Part shown: piece by piece, positions 53,768 through 62,813 of the stretch
Layout of the letters: each line of letters starts with the position of its first letter
How positions within the stretch are numbered: the first letter of the stretch is position 1
From: CAIRDP01 sp037138335
GTDB lineage: Bacteria; Bacteroidota; Bacteroidia; Bacteroidales; FEN-979
Direction: 5' to 3'
NCBI GenBank assembly: GCA_037138335.1
Contig: JBAXIO010000011.1
Span: 62,001 to 126,000, forward strand
Length of the DNA: 64,000 nt
The notes under the pieces: model-generated
Databases searched by the model: none
Told to the model about the DNA's origin: nothing
What the model saw: the letters and a program-made list of their open reading frames with translations, nothing else
Position numbers and translations under genes: made by a program

Positions 53768-55672
53768 CTATTGTGTTAATGAAATAACATTTGGGGCAAG
53801 GGGGTTATAATCCTTCATATGAAGATTGGGAGTCTCTGAAAAATTCATTTGCAACCAGGGTACGCCAACTTCGGGGGTGGGATAGAAAATCGCGCTGATT
53901 AGAAAAGTAGGGAAGATCAGGTTATCGTTTTTGATCAGCAGGCCCACCCCAATACCTGTATAAAACCTGGTTTCGAAAAGTTTTGAGACCCCATCGCTTT
54001 TGAACCCGCCAGCAAACATACCTGTAAAGGCAAACCTGAAACCATATAAATACCAGGGAGTGAAGGCTACTGTGGAAAAATACCAGCTGATCGAGTTAAC
54101 CCCTTTGAACACCGTGTCGGAACTGAAATTGCTGATGCGCATATCCTGGTTTATATATGCAAAGTCATTATTGTTGGGGCGCCGCAGGAAACCCTGCCTG
54201 TAGGTTGTGAATACATATGTCCTGAATTTATACCGTTTGTCGGGTGTGAAATACAGGTAACTCATATAATTCAGCCTCAGGTTTAGCACCCCGTCTTCTA
54301 TGGTTCGGTGATTATAAAAAACACCCAGGTCAAGGCGGCCCTGCAGGTACCCGAAATTTTTGATAAAATTTCCCTGGGCATAGGAAAACCCTGTATACAA
54401 ACGGGTGTAAAAGTTGGTGAACTGGGGGCCAAAAGTCAGCTGCATCAGCCTGCCATAGGGAATATTCTCGGTCTTGCCGAAGTTCAGGAAGTAATCAATC
54501 AGGTAGTAGTTGTTCCTAGAAAAAGCCACGCTTGCAAGGAAATTGCTCACATCGTAATAACTCCTGTTCGAATCAATGCTTATCTGCGGTCTCTGGCTGT
54601 ATGATGTAGCCTGGAATGAGGATAATGCGACAAAACGGGTAGGGACCTTGTATTCGGCGATCTGGTATGATCGTCCCAGCCAGATATACCCTGAATTTGC
54701 TTTACTGTAACTGGGATTTGTTTCAACAGGCCCGTATGCGAGTTTGTTATACTGGTATGATATGCCCCCTGCTAATTTGGTTCGGTTTGTGATAAACGGG
54801 CGATCCAGCCAAAAACCAACATTAGCCTGCTGAAGGTCGTCCTTATAATAATTAACCGTAAGGTCAGTGAAGCTTCCCAGTATGTTTGTATAAGTATAAG
54901 AAACCCCGTCGAACCTCATAAAGGGGGCACGCTGTGATGCAAAAGAGAAATTCAGTGCAAGACGGTCCCCCAGGCCTGCAAAGTTGGCGTCGAACAGGCG
55001 AATACTCATTTTTGTCGTAGTAACGACAGGTACCACAACACCAAGGGACCACACATCCTTGGTTACCACGACCACATCCACCGAATCCGTTTCTTCGGCA
55101 GGAACGACTACTACCCTTGCATCGTCGATATAATTCAGCTCTTTCAGAATGCGTTCCTGGTCGGCCATCACAAAGGGGTCAAGGGGCTGGCCTTCCCTGA
55201 TCAGGATCATCTTCCTGATAACAAAAGGGGCGCTCTGGATATGAACCACATTCAGGAATTTGCCAAAGCCTGTTGTAGGTTCCCTGGTGGTGTCGATAAC
55301 GGTAGGGCCGAAGGGATCTAATGAAAGGACATGGATCCTGCGGATTATTTTCCCTTCGTATTTTTTATAAATATTTTCACTTGCAAGGGCCTGTACCGTG
55401 TCGGGCAGAGTGCTTATCTGGGGAGAGACAAATGCGAGGCTGTATAAAAGTTTGGTGAATTTATGGCGGTTAAACCTCTGAAAAACCGAATCGTAAAAGA
55501 CTTTTGTGCGGACCTTCGATTTTTTTCCGTTATAAAGACTGTCTTCCTGCGGAGCCAGGAGGGACTTTTCTTTTTCAGGGAGCTGGGCGAGAATCGTAAG
55601 AGGGAAAAGAAAGCATAATAAGAGAACGGACAGTGAAAAACAGCCTGGTACTTGCCTGCCCTTGCGTCTCAT
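53768..55672 (-). CDS. BamA/TamA-family outer-membrane protein
   Basis: A 634-residue protein. The signal peptide ends TILAQ. One or two POTRA-like domains occupy about 105-215 (IIRRIHVLSLDPFGPTV, FVIRKMILIREGQPLDPFVM, LKELNYIDDARVVVVPAEET). The remainder is a 16-strand-type barrel with DRLALNFSFASQRAPFMRFD and GVSYTYTNILG strands. It is shorter than BamA and lacks five POTRA domains, so an accessory insertase or translocation pore is more likely. The stop is close to the Hpt promoter; the phosphomutase gene ends 15 bases upstream. Confidence 0.82.
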   Translation of the reverse strand: MRRKGRQVPGCFSLSVLLLCFLFPLTILAQLPEKEKSLLAPQEDSLYNGKKSKVRTKVFYDSVFQRFNRHKFTKLLYSLAFVSPQISTLPDTVQALASENIYKKYEGKIIRRIHVLSLDPFGPTVIDTTREPTTGFGKFLNVVHIQSAPFVIRKMILIREGQPLDPFVMADQERILKELNYIDDARVVVVPAEETDSVDVVVVTKDVWSLGVVVPVVTTTKMSIRLFDANFAGLGDRLALNFSFASQRAPFMRFDGVSYTYTNILGSFTDLTVNYYKDDLQQANVGFWLDRPFITNRTKLAGGISYQYNKLAYGPVETNPSYSKANSGYIWLGRSYQIAEYKVPTRFVALSSFQATSYSQRPQISIDSNRSYYDVSNFLASVAFSRNNYYLIDYFLNFGKTENIPYGRLMQLTFGPQFTNFYTRLYTGFSYAQGNFIKNFGYLQGRLDLGVFYNHRTIEDGVLNLRLNYMSYLYFTPDKRYKFRTYVFTTYRQGFLRRPNNNDFAYINQDMRISNFSSDTVFKGVNSISWYFSTVAFTPWYLYGFRFAFTGMFAGGFKSDGVSKLFETRFYTGIGVGLLIKNDNLIFPTFLISAIFYPTPEVGVPWLQMNFSETPNLHMKDYNPLAPNVISLTQ

Positions 55673-55687
55673 GGCGGTATGCCGGCT

Positions 55688-57415
55688 TTACATTAAATTG
55701 AGGGATGTGATGATACCCTGGAGCTTCTCGTTAAGCAATTTATCGGTCTCTTCAAAAGCCGAAATGCTGCTTAGCTTCTCGCGTATCCCGAAGTAGAATT
55801 TTATCTTGGGCTCGGTTCCCGAAGGCCTCACACTGATCACACTTCCGTCCTCAGTAAAAAACTGAAGGACATTCGATTTGGGAAGGTGTATCCTGTTTTC
55901 CTTTCCGCTCAGCAGATCCTTTTCCAAACTGCTGTCATAGTCTTTGATCTTAACAACCCGGCTTCCGTTGATCACCTTCGGTGGATTGGCGCGGTAACCA
56001 ATCATCATCTCTTTGATTTCCATAGCCCCGCTCTGCCCTTTGCGGGTCACCGAAAGCAGGGATTCCTTATAAAAGCCGTATTTTACATAGATTTCAAGGA
56101 GGAGCTCATACAGGGACTTTCCCTGGGACACTGTCCAGGCAAGGGTCTCGGCAATCAGCGCACAGGCACCCACTGCATCCTTGTCGCGCACAAAATCTCC
56201 CGCGAGGTAACCATAGCTTTCTTCTCCTCCTATGATGAATTCTTCCCGGCCTTCAGTTTGCCTGATGATGTCGGCAATATATTTGAACCCGGTGAGCACA
56301 TCGTAATACTTCAGGTTGAATGAGACAGCAATATCCTTGAGCAATTCAGTAGTGACAATGGTTTTTACAATGAACTGCTTACCATTAAGCCTGCCGTTCT
56401 CCTTCCATTTGGTGATAACATAATAAAACAGCAGGGCGGCTGTTTGATTCCCGTTCAGTAGGATCATCTGGTTCTTGTTGTCACGCACTGCAATCCCAAC
56501 TCGGTCGGCATCAGGGTCAGTAGCCATGACCAGGTCGGCATTCAGTTTCCCGGCCAGTTGTATTGCCATATCGAGAGCCGAATGTTCTTCGGGGTTCGGA
56601 CTTTTTATTGTAGGGAAATTGCCGTCGGCAATCATCTGCTCCGAAACCGTGTGGATGTTTTCAAATCCAAAGCGTTTCAAGATCTCGGGAACCAGGGTCC
56701 TCCCGGTTCCATGCAATGGAGTATAGACTATTTTAAGGTCTTTCTGCCGGCGGATGATATCCGGGGAGAGCGACAATGTCTTGAGTTTGGCAAGGTAAGC
56801 CTCATCAATCTCCCGGCCGATACTGATAATATTTTCGGGATTCCCCTGCCACCTGACCTGGTCGATGGAAGAAATGCTTTCCACTTCTTTGATCACATTC
56901 TCATCATGAGGTGCAATGAATTGTGCGCCATCATCCCAGTATGCTTTGTAACCGTTGTATTCTTTTGGATTGTGAGAAGCTGTGATCATGACCCCGCTCT
57001 GGCAGCCGAGCTGCCTGACCGCAAAAGAAAGCTCAGGGGTGGGGCGGAGGTCATCAAAAAGGTAGACGATGAACCCGTTGGCTGCGAGGACTTCAGCAGT
57101 GATGGTTGCGAAATACCTGCTGTTGTTACGGCTGTCGTGGGCGATTGCCATTTTATGGCGTACTTCCGGAAACATCTTCATCACATAATTAGCAAGGCCC
57201 TGGGTAGCCATGCCTACAGTATATTTATTCATGCGGTTGGTGCCATCACCCATAACTCCCCTAAGCCCGCCGGTACCGAATTCGAGGATACGGTAAAAGG
57301 AGTCGGCCGTTTCGCCGGGGTTCTTTTCAATCAATTCCTTCACCCTGGACTTTGTTTCTTCATCGAAGTTGCCGGTAGTCCAGACTTTTGCTTTTTCTAA
57401 TATGTGTTCGTCCAT
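55688..57415 (-). CDS. Phosphoglucomutase/phosphomannomutase family enzyme
   Basis: A 575-residue phosphohexomutase of the PGM2-like group that interconverts sugar-1- and sugar-6-phosphates. The phosphoserine loop is VMITASHNPKEYNGYK, the magnesium-binding loop DPDADRVGI, the sugar-specificity loop GGEESYGYLAGDFVRDKDAV, and the C-terminal phosphate-binding loop SVRPSGTEPKIKFYFG. It could feed glucose-1-phosphate into the UDP-sugar enzymes encoded upstream (rfbD-like, decarboxylase, ugd). The spacer to the next gene holds a heptanucleotide array. Confidence 0.93.
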   Translation of the reverse strand: MDEHILEKAKVWTTGNFDEETKSRVKELIEKNPGETADSFYRILEFGTGGLRGVMGDGTNRMNKYTVGMATQGLANYVMKMFPEVRHKMAIAHDSRNNSRYFATITAEVLAANGFIVYLFDDLRPTPELSFAVRQLGCQSGVMITASHNPKEYNGYKAYWDDGAQFIAPHDENVIKEVESISSIDQVRWQGNPENIISIGREIDEAYLAKLKTLSLSPDIIRRQKDLKIVYTPLHGTGRTLVPEILKRFGFENIHTVSEQMIADGNFPTIKSPNPEEHSALDMAIQLAGKLNADLVMATDPDADRVGIAVRDNKNQMILLNGNQTAALLFYYVITKWKENGRLNGKQFIVKTIVTTELLKDIAVSFNLKYYDVLTGFKYIADIIRQTEGREEFIIGGEESYGYLAGDFVRDKDAVGACALIAETLAWTVSQGKSLYELLLEIYVKYGFYKESLLSVTRKGQSGAMEIKEMMIGYRANPPKVINGSRVVKIKDYDSSLEKDLLSGKENRIHLPKSNVLQFFTEDGSVISVRPSGTEPKIKFYFGIREKLSSISAFEETDKLLNEKLQGIITSLNLM

Positions 57416-57464
57416 AATTTAATGTAAATTCTTTATTGGTGACTGGTGACTGTTAGATCCTACT

Positions 57465-57506
57465 GTTCACTATTCACTGTTCACCATTCACGGTTCACGG
57501 TTCACT
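57465..57506. repeat. Heptanucleotide tandem array (GTTCACN/ATTCACN)
   Basis: Six 7-base units in exact tandem (GTTCACT, ATTCACT, GTTCACC, ATTCACG, GTTCACG, GTTCACT) end three bases before the rfbD-like stop. Looser copies (GGTGACT) precede it. The period matches the unrelated array at 376-417. Confidence 0.75.
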
Positions 57507-57508
57507 AT

Positions 57509-58366
57509 TTATTTTAGCCGTTTTATACAATCCCCCACACTGTCTTTCCAGTAAGGTATGGCAAGTCCGAAACGTTCCTTGAACTTCGTCTTGTTAAGAA
57601 CTGAATAAAAGGGCCGTTCGGCTGGCAAAGGATAGTCTTTGGTCTCAATAGGATTGATGGTGCATTTGATGCCAGAGAATTCAATGATGGTCTTTGCAAA
57701 ATCATACCAGGATGCCACTCCTTCATTTGCAAAATGAAATATTTCAATTCCTTCATGGTCCAACACCTGTGGTATTATTTCCAGGATGGCCCATGCCAGG
57801 TCTTTGGCATATGTAGGACAGCCGATCTGGTCGAATACCACGTTGAGGTTACCTCTTTCCTTGCCATATTTCATAATGGTCTTTACAAAATTATTGCCAA
57901 ATGCCGAATACAGCCATGATGTGCGGAGGATGATACCGTTTTTGCAACTGCTCAGCATTTGTGTCTCCCCGGCATATTTTGATTTGGCATAGCTGGATGC
58001 CGGTGCAGGGGTATCAGTTTCCACATAAGGCCTGTATCCTTTCCCGCTAAAGATATAGTCGGTGGAGATATGGATGAGGAGGGCGTTAAATTCCCCGCAG
58101 GCATTCGACAGGTTTCTTACGGCCAGTGCATTTATCTTCAGAGCCATCTCTGGTTCCTGCTCTGCTTTGTCAACTGCAGTATAGGCTGCGCAATTCACAA
58201 CGACATCGGGATGAAGGATGTCAAAATAAGCAGAAACCGCCTGCATATCTGAAATGTCCAGCTCATCCACATCGGTATATGTGATCTGGTAGTCGGCAAA
58301 TTTCTCCCCAAGTATTTTAAGTTCGTTTCCAAGCTGGCCCCTGGCCCCGGTGATCAGTAGTTTCAT
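57509..58366 (-). CDS. rfbD: dTDP-4-dehydrorhamnose reductase (RfbD-like)
   Basis: A 285-residue SDR of the RmlD/RfbD family, which reduces dTDP-4-keto-6-deoxy-L-mannose in dTDP-rhamnose synthesis. ITGARGQLGNELK is the nucleotide-binding loop, VNCAAYTAVDKAEQEPE and YIFSGKGYRPYVETDTPAPA are family hallmarks, and YAKSKYAGE holds catalytic YxxxK. It overlaps the decarboxylase gene by four bases (ATGA). rfbA, rfbB and rfbC are not in the window, so the rhamnose pathway is either split across the genome or this enzyme serves another ketosugar. Confidence 0.9.
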   Translation of the reverse strand: MKLLITGARGQLGNELKILGEKFADYQITYTDVDELDISDMQAVSAYFDILHPDVVVNCAAYTAVDKAEQEPEMALKINALAVRNLSNACGEFNALLIHISTDYIFSGKGYRPYVETDTPAPASSYAKSKYAGETQMLSSCKNGIILRTSWLYSAFGNNFVKTIMKYGKERGNLNVVFDQIGCPTYAKDLAWAILEIIPQVLDHEGIEIFHFANEGVASWYDFAKTIIEFSGIKCTINPIETKDYPLPAERPFYSVLNKTKFKERFGLAIPYWKDSVGDCIKRLK

Positions 58367-59301
58367 ACTATGGTTTTAAAGTATTCAATCGTCCGTTTCA
58401 GGCCCTCTTCCAGGGGAATCGTCGGCTCCCATCCAAGTTCCTTCTTGGCAAGGGTGATATCTGGTTTCCTTTGAAGGGGATCGTCGGTCGGAAGAGGCAT
58501 ATGAACGAGTTTCGATTTTGAACCGGTCAGCTTCAATACTTTTTCGGCCAGTTCAATCATCGTGAATTCCCCGGGATTCCCGATGTTTACCGGGCCTGTG
58601 AAATCTTCACGGGAATTCATCAGGCGTACCATTCCTTCCAGCAGGTCGTCAACATAGCAGAACGACCTTGTTTGCGTGCCTTCCCCGTATATTGTAATGT
58701 CTTCGCCTTTAAGGGCCTGAACGATGAAGTTCGATACCACCCGCCCGTCGTTTGGGTGCATCCTTGGTCCGTAAGTATTAAAAATCCTGATGATCTTGAT
58801 CCTCACTTTATTCTGCTTGTGATAATTCACAAAGAGCGTCTCGGCAACTCTCTTTCCTTCGTCGTAGCATGAGCGGGGGCCAATCGTATTCACATGCCCC
58901 CAGTAGCTTTCAGTCTGGGGATGTATCTCGGGATCCCCGTAAACCTCGCTGGTACTGGCCTGGAGCACTTTTGCCCTGATCCTTTTCGCGAGGCCGAGCA
59001 TGTTGATGGCACCCATTACGGAAGTTTTTACCGTCTTGATGGGGTTATACTGGTAGTGCACGGGTGAGGCCGGGCAGGCCAGGTTAAAGATTTCATCCAC
59101 TTCGATGAAGAATGGCATGGTCACATCATGCCTGATCAGTTCAAAATACGGGTTCTTAAGAAGGTGGACCACATTCTGTTTCTGGCCCGTAAAGTAATTG
59201 TCCAGGCAAACTACTTCATGTCCCTGATTCAGAAGCTTTTCACACAAGTGGGAACCCAGGAACCCTGCACCGCCGGTGACTAGAATTTTCTTTTTTATCA
59301 T
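58363..59301 (-). CDS. UDP-glucuronate decarboxylase (UDP-xylose synthase)
   Basis: A 312-residue extended SDR that oxidatively decarboxylates UDP-glucuronate to UDP-xylose. GGAGFLGSHLCEKLL binds NAD, NLACPASPVHYQYNPIKTVK is the UXS signature, TSEVYGDPEIHPQ and YDEGKRVAE hold catalytic residues, and IRIFNTYGPRMHPNDGRVVS follows the family. Its substrate is the product of ugd, encoded just upstream. A terminator-like hairpin separates them, so the two are probably transcribed separately. Confidence 0.93.
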   Translation of the reverse strand: MIKKKILVTGGAGFLGSHLCEKLLNQGHEVVCLDNYFTGQKQNVVHLLKNPYFELIRHDVTMPFFIEVDEIFNLACPASPVHYQYNPIKTVKTSVMGAINMLGLAKRIRAKVLQASTSEVYGDPEIHPQTESYWGHVNTIGPRSCYDEGKRVAETLFVNYHKQNKVRIKIIRIFNTYGPRMHPNDGRVVSNFIVQALKGEDITIYGEGTQTRSFCYVDDLLEGMVRLMNSREDFTGPVNIGNPGEFTMIELAEKVLKLTGSKSKLVHMPLPTDDPLQRKPDITLAKKELGWEPTIPLEEGLKRTIEYFKTIV

Positions 59302-59319
59302 ACCTTAAGGATTTAAATG

Positions 59320-59358
59320 AAAAGACCTAACAGCGGTGATTTAACTGTTAGGCCTTTT
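59320..59358 (-). terminator. Intrinsic terminator after ugd
   Basis: AAAAGACCTAACAG (59320-59333) can pair with CTGTTAGGCCTTTT (59345-59358), a 14-bp stem with one A/C mismatch and an 11-base loop. On the minus strand it is followed by TTTTCATTT. It lies 17 bases after the ugd stop and before the decarboxylase start, so it ends the ugd transcript. Confidence 0.75.
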
Positions 59359-59374
59359 CGAGTTCATGTTTTGC

Positions 59375-60700
59375 TTACTTGGTTGTATTTACTCCGATGC
59401 AGAAATAATCGAAATCTTTTTTCCTGATCTCATTGACGTCATAAATATTACGACCGTCAAAAATGACCGCTGTTTTAAGCAATTTCCTCATAACGTTGAA
59501 GTTCGGGAATTTGAATTCAGGCCATTCGGTAATCATCAGCAGGCAATCGGCATCAATGAGAGCATCGTACTGGTCGGCGGCATATTCGATCTTGTCGCCC
59601 AGAATCCTTTTGGTCTCAGGCATCGCAACAGGGTCATAAGCTTTTACTTTTGCACCTGCATCCATCAGTTTTTTAATGATGACAAGGGAAGGGGCTTCAC
59701 GCATATCGTCGGTCTGGGGTTTGAACGAAAGCCCCCAGAGACCAATGGTTTTGCCTTTCAGGTCCCCCTTGAAATAAGTATTGATCTTATTGAACATGAC
59801 CGACTTCTGATCCTCGTTTACAGCTTCAACAGCTTTAAGGACCCTGAGTGAATATTTATTATCATCGGCAGTATGAATAAGGGCCTTAACGTCTTTAGGG
59901 AAACAACTTCCGCCATAACCTGCACCTGGATAAATGAATTTGTTCCCGATACGGGAATCGGAACCAATCCCTTTACGTACCATATTGATATCGGCTCCAA
60001 CGATCTCGCAAAGGTTTGCAATATCGTTCATGAAGCTGATCTTGGTAGCAAGCATGGAGTTTGCCGCATATTTTGTCATTTCGGCCGAAACGATATCCAT
60101 GAAAATAACAGGGTGCCCGTTAAGTGTGAACGGCTTGTAAAGGGCTTTCATCAGTTCTTCGGCCCTGGCAGAGTCGCAACCCACCACGATACGGTCGGGC
60201 TTCAGGAAGTCGTCCACTGCTGCTCCTTCTTTCAGGAATTCAGGGTTTGAAGCGACGTCAAATTCGATCTTGACTCCTCTTTTATCCAGTTCTTCCCTGA
60301 GGGCTTTCCTGACTTTTTCGGCTGTGCCGACCGGAACGGTGCTTTTAGTAACTATCAGGAGATAGTTGTCCATGTACTTTCCGCAATCCCGGGCAACAGA
60401 GATCACATACTGGAGATCGGCGCTTCCATCCTCATCCGGAGGGGTTCCTACTGCACTGAATACCACTTCACAGTCGACCAGGGCATCTTTCAGGCTGGTA
60501 GTGAAGGAAAGCCTGCCTTTTTTAACATTTCTGTGAACCATTTCTTCCAGACCTGGTTCATAAATTGGGATGATACCCTGATTCAGGTTATCGATTTTCT
60601 TTTTATCGATGTCAACGCATGTGACTTCAATACCGACTTCGGCAAAACATGTCCCGGTAACAAGGCCAACGTAGCCTGACCCAACGATAGCGACTTTCAT
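59375..60700 (-). CDS. ugd: UDP-glucose 6-dehydrogenase
   Basis: A 441-residue enzyme that oxidises UDP-glucose twice to UDP-glucuronate. The NAD-binding loop VGSGYVGLVTGTCFAEVG is at 6-23, the catalytic cysteine is in YGGSCFPKDVKALI, and the UDP-binding domain includes LSFKPQTDDMREAPSL. Its product is the substrate of the decarboxylase encoded next. A -7 promoter box lies 42 bases upstream and a hairpin terminator follows, so it forms its own transcript. Confidence 0.96.
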   Translation of the reverse strand: MKVAIVGSGYVGLVTGTCFAEVGIEVTCVDIDKKKIDNLNQGIIPIYEPGLEEMVHRNVKKGRLSFTTSLKDALVDCEVVFSAVGTPPDEDGSADLQYVISVARDCGKYMDNYLLIVTKSTVPVGTAEKVRKALREELDKRGVKIEFDVASNPEFLKEGAAVDDFLKPDRIVVGCDSARAEELMKALYKPFTLNGHPVIFMDIVSAEMTKYAANSMLATKISFMNDIANLCEIVGADINMVRKGIGSDSRIGNKFIYPGAGYGGSCFPKDVKALIHTADDNKYSLRVLKAVEAVNEDQKSVMFNKINTYFKGDLKGKTIGLWGLSFKPQTDDMREAPSLVIIKKLMDAGAKVKAYDPVAMPETKRILGDKIEYAADQYDALIDADCLLMITEWPEFKFPNFNVMRKLLKTAVIFDGRNIYDVNEIRKKDFDYFCIGVNTTK

Positions 60701-60741
60701 AGACTTATGGTTTTTAAGTTAGGATTGTGGTTTTATCATAG

Positions 60742-60749
60742 CAAATGTA
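60742..60749 (-). promoter_or_regulatory. -7 promoter box of ugd
   Basis: TACATTTG on the minus strand matches TAnnTTTG; the leader would be about 35 bases. Confidence 0.55.
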
Positions 60750-60789
60750 AATATAAAACAAAAACCCTGTAAAAGTCAAAATAAAAAAA

Positions 60790-61593
60790 TTATAGCTGCA
60801 AACGGGTCTGGATCTGCTGTACGTCTTTTTTAAGCTGTTTGACGGTTTCCAGCAGGACTTTATTTTCATTCTCCTGGTTTTCAGGAAGTTTAGGACTGAT
60901 ATAATGAACGAACTGCCAGATTTCCCTGATGTTGTTGGCAGGCAGGTCATAGGGCTCATATAAGGGGTTCAGTGAATGGAGCCTCAGCGCACCGTACTCT
61001 TTCAGCTTATTTTCCAGAACTTTAAACACTATTCCCTCATCCGCAGTCAAAATAATATAGGCATCCTTGTCTTTAATGGAATTCCAGTCCTGAAGGAACA
61101 TGCCGGTCACAAATGCGCCGTGCGGGATAGGCAGCATGGAGTCGCCGCTGACCTGGAAAGTTCGGTATTTCTTTTGTTTTGAGAGAAAGGGCATCCTGAA
61201 TGTAGGTAAAATGCTGATGTATTCGGGATCGGCAAAACCTGTAGCATAGCCTGCCTTGGCTTTTTCGGTGACCAGCTCTATGTTTTCCTCGTTATCGCCG
61301 CCAACCGTGGTAGTTAGAATCCTGAGGTTCGAGCCCCTGATATAGACGTCGTACCCACGTTCAAGCTGGCGTACCTGGCTTTCGGGAAGGCTGCAGAGGT
61401 CGACCTTGATCAGTGTGTCGATGGCTACGTTGAAATATTTCGAAAGGATGATGAGTGCTTCGAAACCCGGCTGGGCCACGGCATTTTCGTAACCACTTAA
61501 GGTTGATCGCTTCATTTCCAGTGTGTCAGCTACGTCGTCCTGGGTCAGTCCGCGGCGACGGCGTAAAAATTTAATGTTTGAACTAAAGAACAT
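60790..61593 (-). CDS. XRE-family regulator with S24 (LexA-like) peptidase domain
   Basis: A 267-residue repressor. Residues 6-60 form a lambda-type helix-turn-helix (LRRRRGLTQDDVADTLEMKR, then STLSGYENAVAQPG). The S24 domain has a possible Ala-Gly cleavage site at A114-G115 (KAKAGYATGF), nucleophile S152 (VSGDSMLP) and general-base K191 (EGIVFKVLE); a C-terminal coiled coil ends the protein. ATG 61593 is preferred over 61611 because the latter sits inside the predicted promoter (TATATTTGCAATG). It is divergent from dinB with two similar inverted repeats between them, so it probably controls both and is inactivated by RecA-stimulated self-cleavage. Confidence 0.92.
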   Translation of the reverse strand: MFFSSNIKFLRRRRGLTQDDVADTLEMKRSTLSGYENAVAQPGFEALIILSKYFNVAIDTLIKVDLCSLPESQVRQLERGYDVYIRGSNLRILTTTVGGDNEENIELVTEKAKAGYATGFADPEYISILPTFRMPFLSKQKKYRTFQVSGDSMLPIPHGAFVTGMFLQDWNSIKDKDAYIILTADEGIVFKVLENKLKEYGALRLHSLNPLYEPYDLPANNIREIWQFVHYISPKLPENQENENKVLLETVKQLKKDVQQIQTRLQL

Positions 61594-61613
61594 GGCATAA
61601 AATTTTGGCATTG

Positions 61614-61663
61614 CAAATATAATGATTATATTGTAATCGCAAAAATGATTAAAAAATAATCAT
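61614..61663. promoter_or_regulatory. Divergent regulator/dinB control region with paired inverted repeats
   Basis: Minus-strand promoter of the regulator: -7 TATATTTG (61614-61621), possible -33 TTG (61640-61642). Two related inverted repeats lie across it: GATTA-TATTG-TAATC (61624-61638) and ATGATTA-AAAAA-TAATCAT (61645-61663, perfect 7-bp arms). Their centres are 23 bases apart. The second covers the dinB start codon and the first sits between the -33 and -7 boxes of the regulator gene. Confidence 0.65.
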
Positions 61664-62813
61664 GATTATTTTTAACCGCAACATTGTCCATTTTGACCTC
61701 GACACCTTCTTTGTGTCGGTGGAAAGGCTTGTCAATCCTGCATTGCTGGGGAAACCGGTGATCATAGGAGGGACTTCCGACCGGGGGGTGGTGGCGAGTT
61801 GCAGCTACGAGGCGAGGAAGTTCGGGGTGCATTCGGCCATGCCGATGAAAATGGCCCGTACGCTTTGCAGGGATGCCGTGATCGTTCGTGGGGATATGGA
61901 GTTGTACTCAAGATACTCGCATGATGTGACTGACATCATTGCGGAAAAGGCTCCCATGTATGAGAAGGCATCCATCGATGAACATTATATTGATGTGACG
62001 GGGATGGACCGCTTTTTCGGCACACTTACATGGACTCATGAGCTCAGGCAGAGCATCATCAGGAATACCGGGCTGCCTATCTCTTTCGGGCTTTCGGTGA
62101 ACAAGACGGTTTCGAAGATCGCTACGGGCGAGGCCAAGCCCAACGGGGAGCTGCAGGTGCAGCGCGAGGCTGTGAAGCCTTTCCTTGCGCCCCTTTCGAT
62201 CAGGAAGATACCTATGATAGGGGAGAAGACCTACCGGCTGCTGAGGTCCATGGGGATCGTGACGATAGACACCCTCAGCCAGGTCCCGGTGGAGATGATG
62301 GAAAGGGTGATGGGCAAGAACGGGATCATGATATGGGAGAAGGCCAACGGGCAGGATTCTGCGCCTGTGGTGCCGTATTCTGAGAGCAAATCGATCAGCA
62401 CAGAGACCACCTTTGAGCAGGATTCCATAGATGTGGTGAAGATGAAGGAGAAGCTGGTTAAGATGGTCGAAAAGATCGCTTTCGAGCTCAGGGACCAGCA
62501 GAAGCTCACCTCCTGCGTCACGGTGAAGATCCGCTATTCCAACTTCGACACCCACACCCTGCAGAAACACGTGCCTTACACGGCGTTTGACCATATCCTG
62601 ATCCCCCTGGTAAAGGACCTGTTTGACCGGCTCTACCAGCGCCGCATGCTGATCCGCCTTATCGGTGTGCGCTTCAGCGGGCTGGTAGCAGGCAATCCGC
62701 AGTTGAACATGTTCGAGGACAGCAGTGAGATGATCAGCCTGTACCAGGCCCTCGACAAGGTCCGCAACAAGTACGGGCAGAAGATCGTGAGGAGGGGGGT
62801 GGCGTGTACCTGA
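61662..62813 (+). CDS. dinB: DNA polymerase IV (Y-family, DinB)
   Basis: A 383-residue translesion polymerase. Catalytic acids are intact: D12 in HFDLDTFFVSVE and D106-E107 in ASIDEHYIDVTG. SCSYEARKFGVHSAMPMKMA is the family's finger-domain stretch, and the helix-hairpin-helix and little-finger domains follow. QLNMF at 347-351 matches the beta-clamp-binding pentapeptide. Unlike ImuB it is catalytically complete. Its start is covered by an inverted repeat likely bound by the divergent S24 regulator, and its end overlaps the next polymerase gene by 10 bases. Confidence 0.95.
   Translation: MIIFNRNIVHFDLDTFFVSVERLVNPALLGKPVIIGGTSDRGVVASCSYEARKFGVHSAMPMKMARTLCRDAVIVRGDMELYSRYSHDVTDIIAEKAPMYEKASIDEHYIDVTGMDRFFGTLTWTHELRQSIIRNTGLPISFGLSVNKTVSKIATGEAKPNGELQVQREAVKPFLAPLSIRKIPMIGEKTYRLLRSMGIVTIDTLSQVPVEMMERVMGKNGIMIWEKANGQDSAPVVPYSESKSISTETTFEQDSIDVVKMKEKLVKMVEKIAFELRDQQKLTSCVTVKIRYSNFDTHTLQKHVPYTAFDHILIPLVKDLFDRLYQRRMLIRLIGVRFSGLVAGNPQLNMFEDSSEMISLYQALDKVRNKYGQKIVRRGVACT

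Noticed and set aside
53768..55672. BamA itself
   Set aside because: The length is about 634 residues with one or two POTRA domains, too short for Bacteroidota BamA with five; a paralogue is more likely.
60790..61593. Prophage repressor
   Set aside because: The XRE/S24 architecture also fits phage repressors, but the neighbours are dinB, dnaE and ugd and no phage gene is seen.
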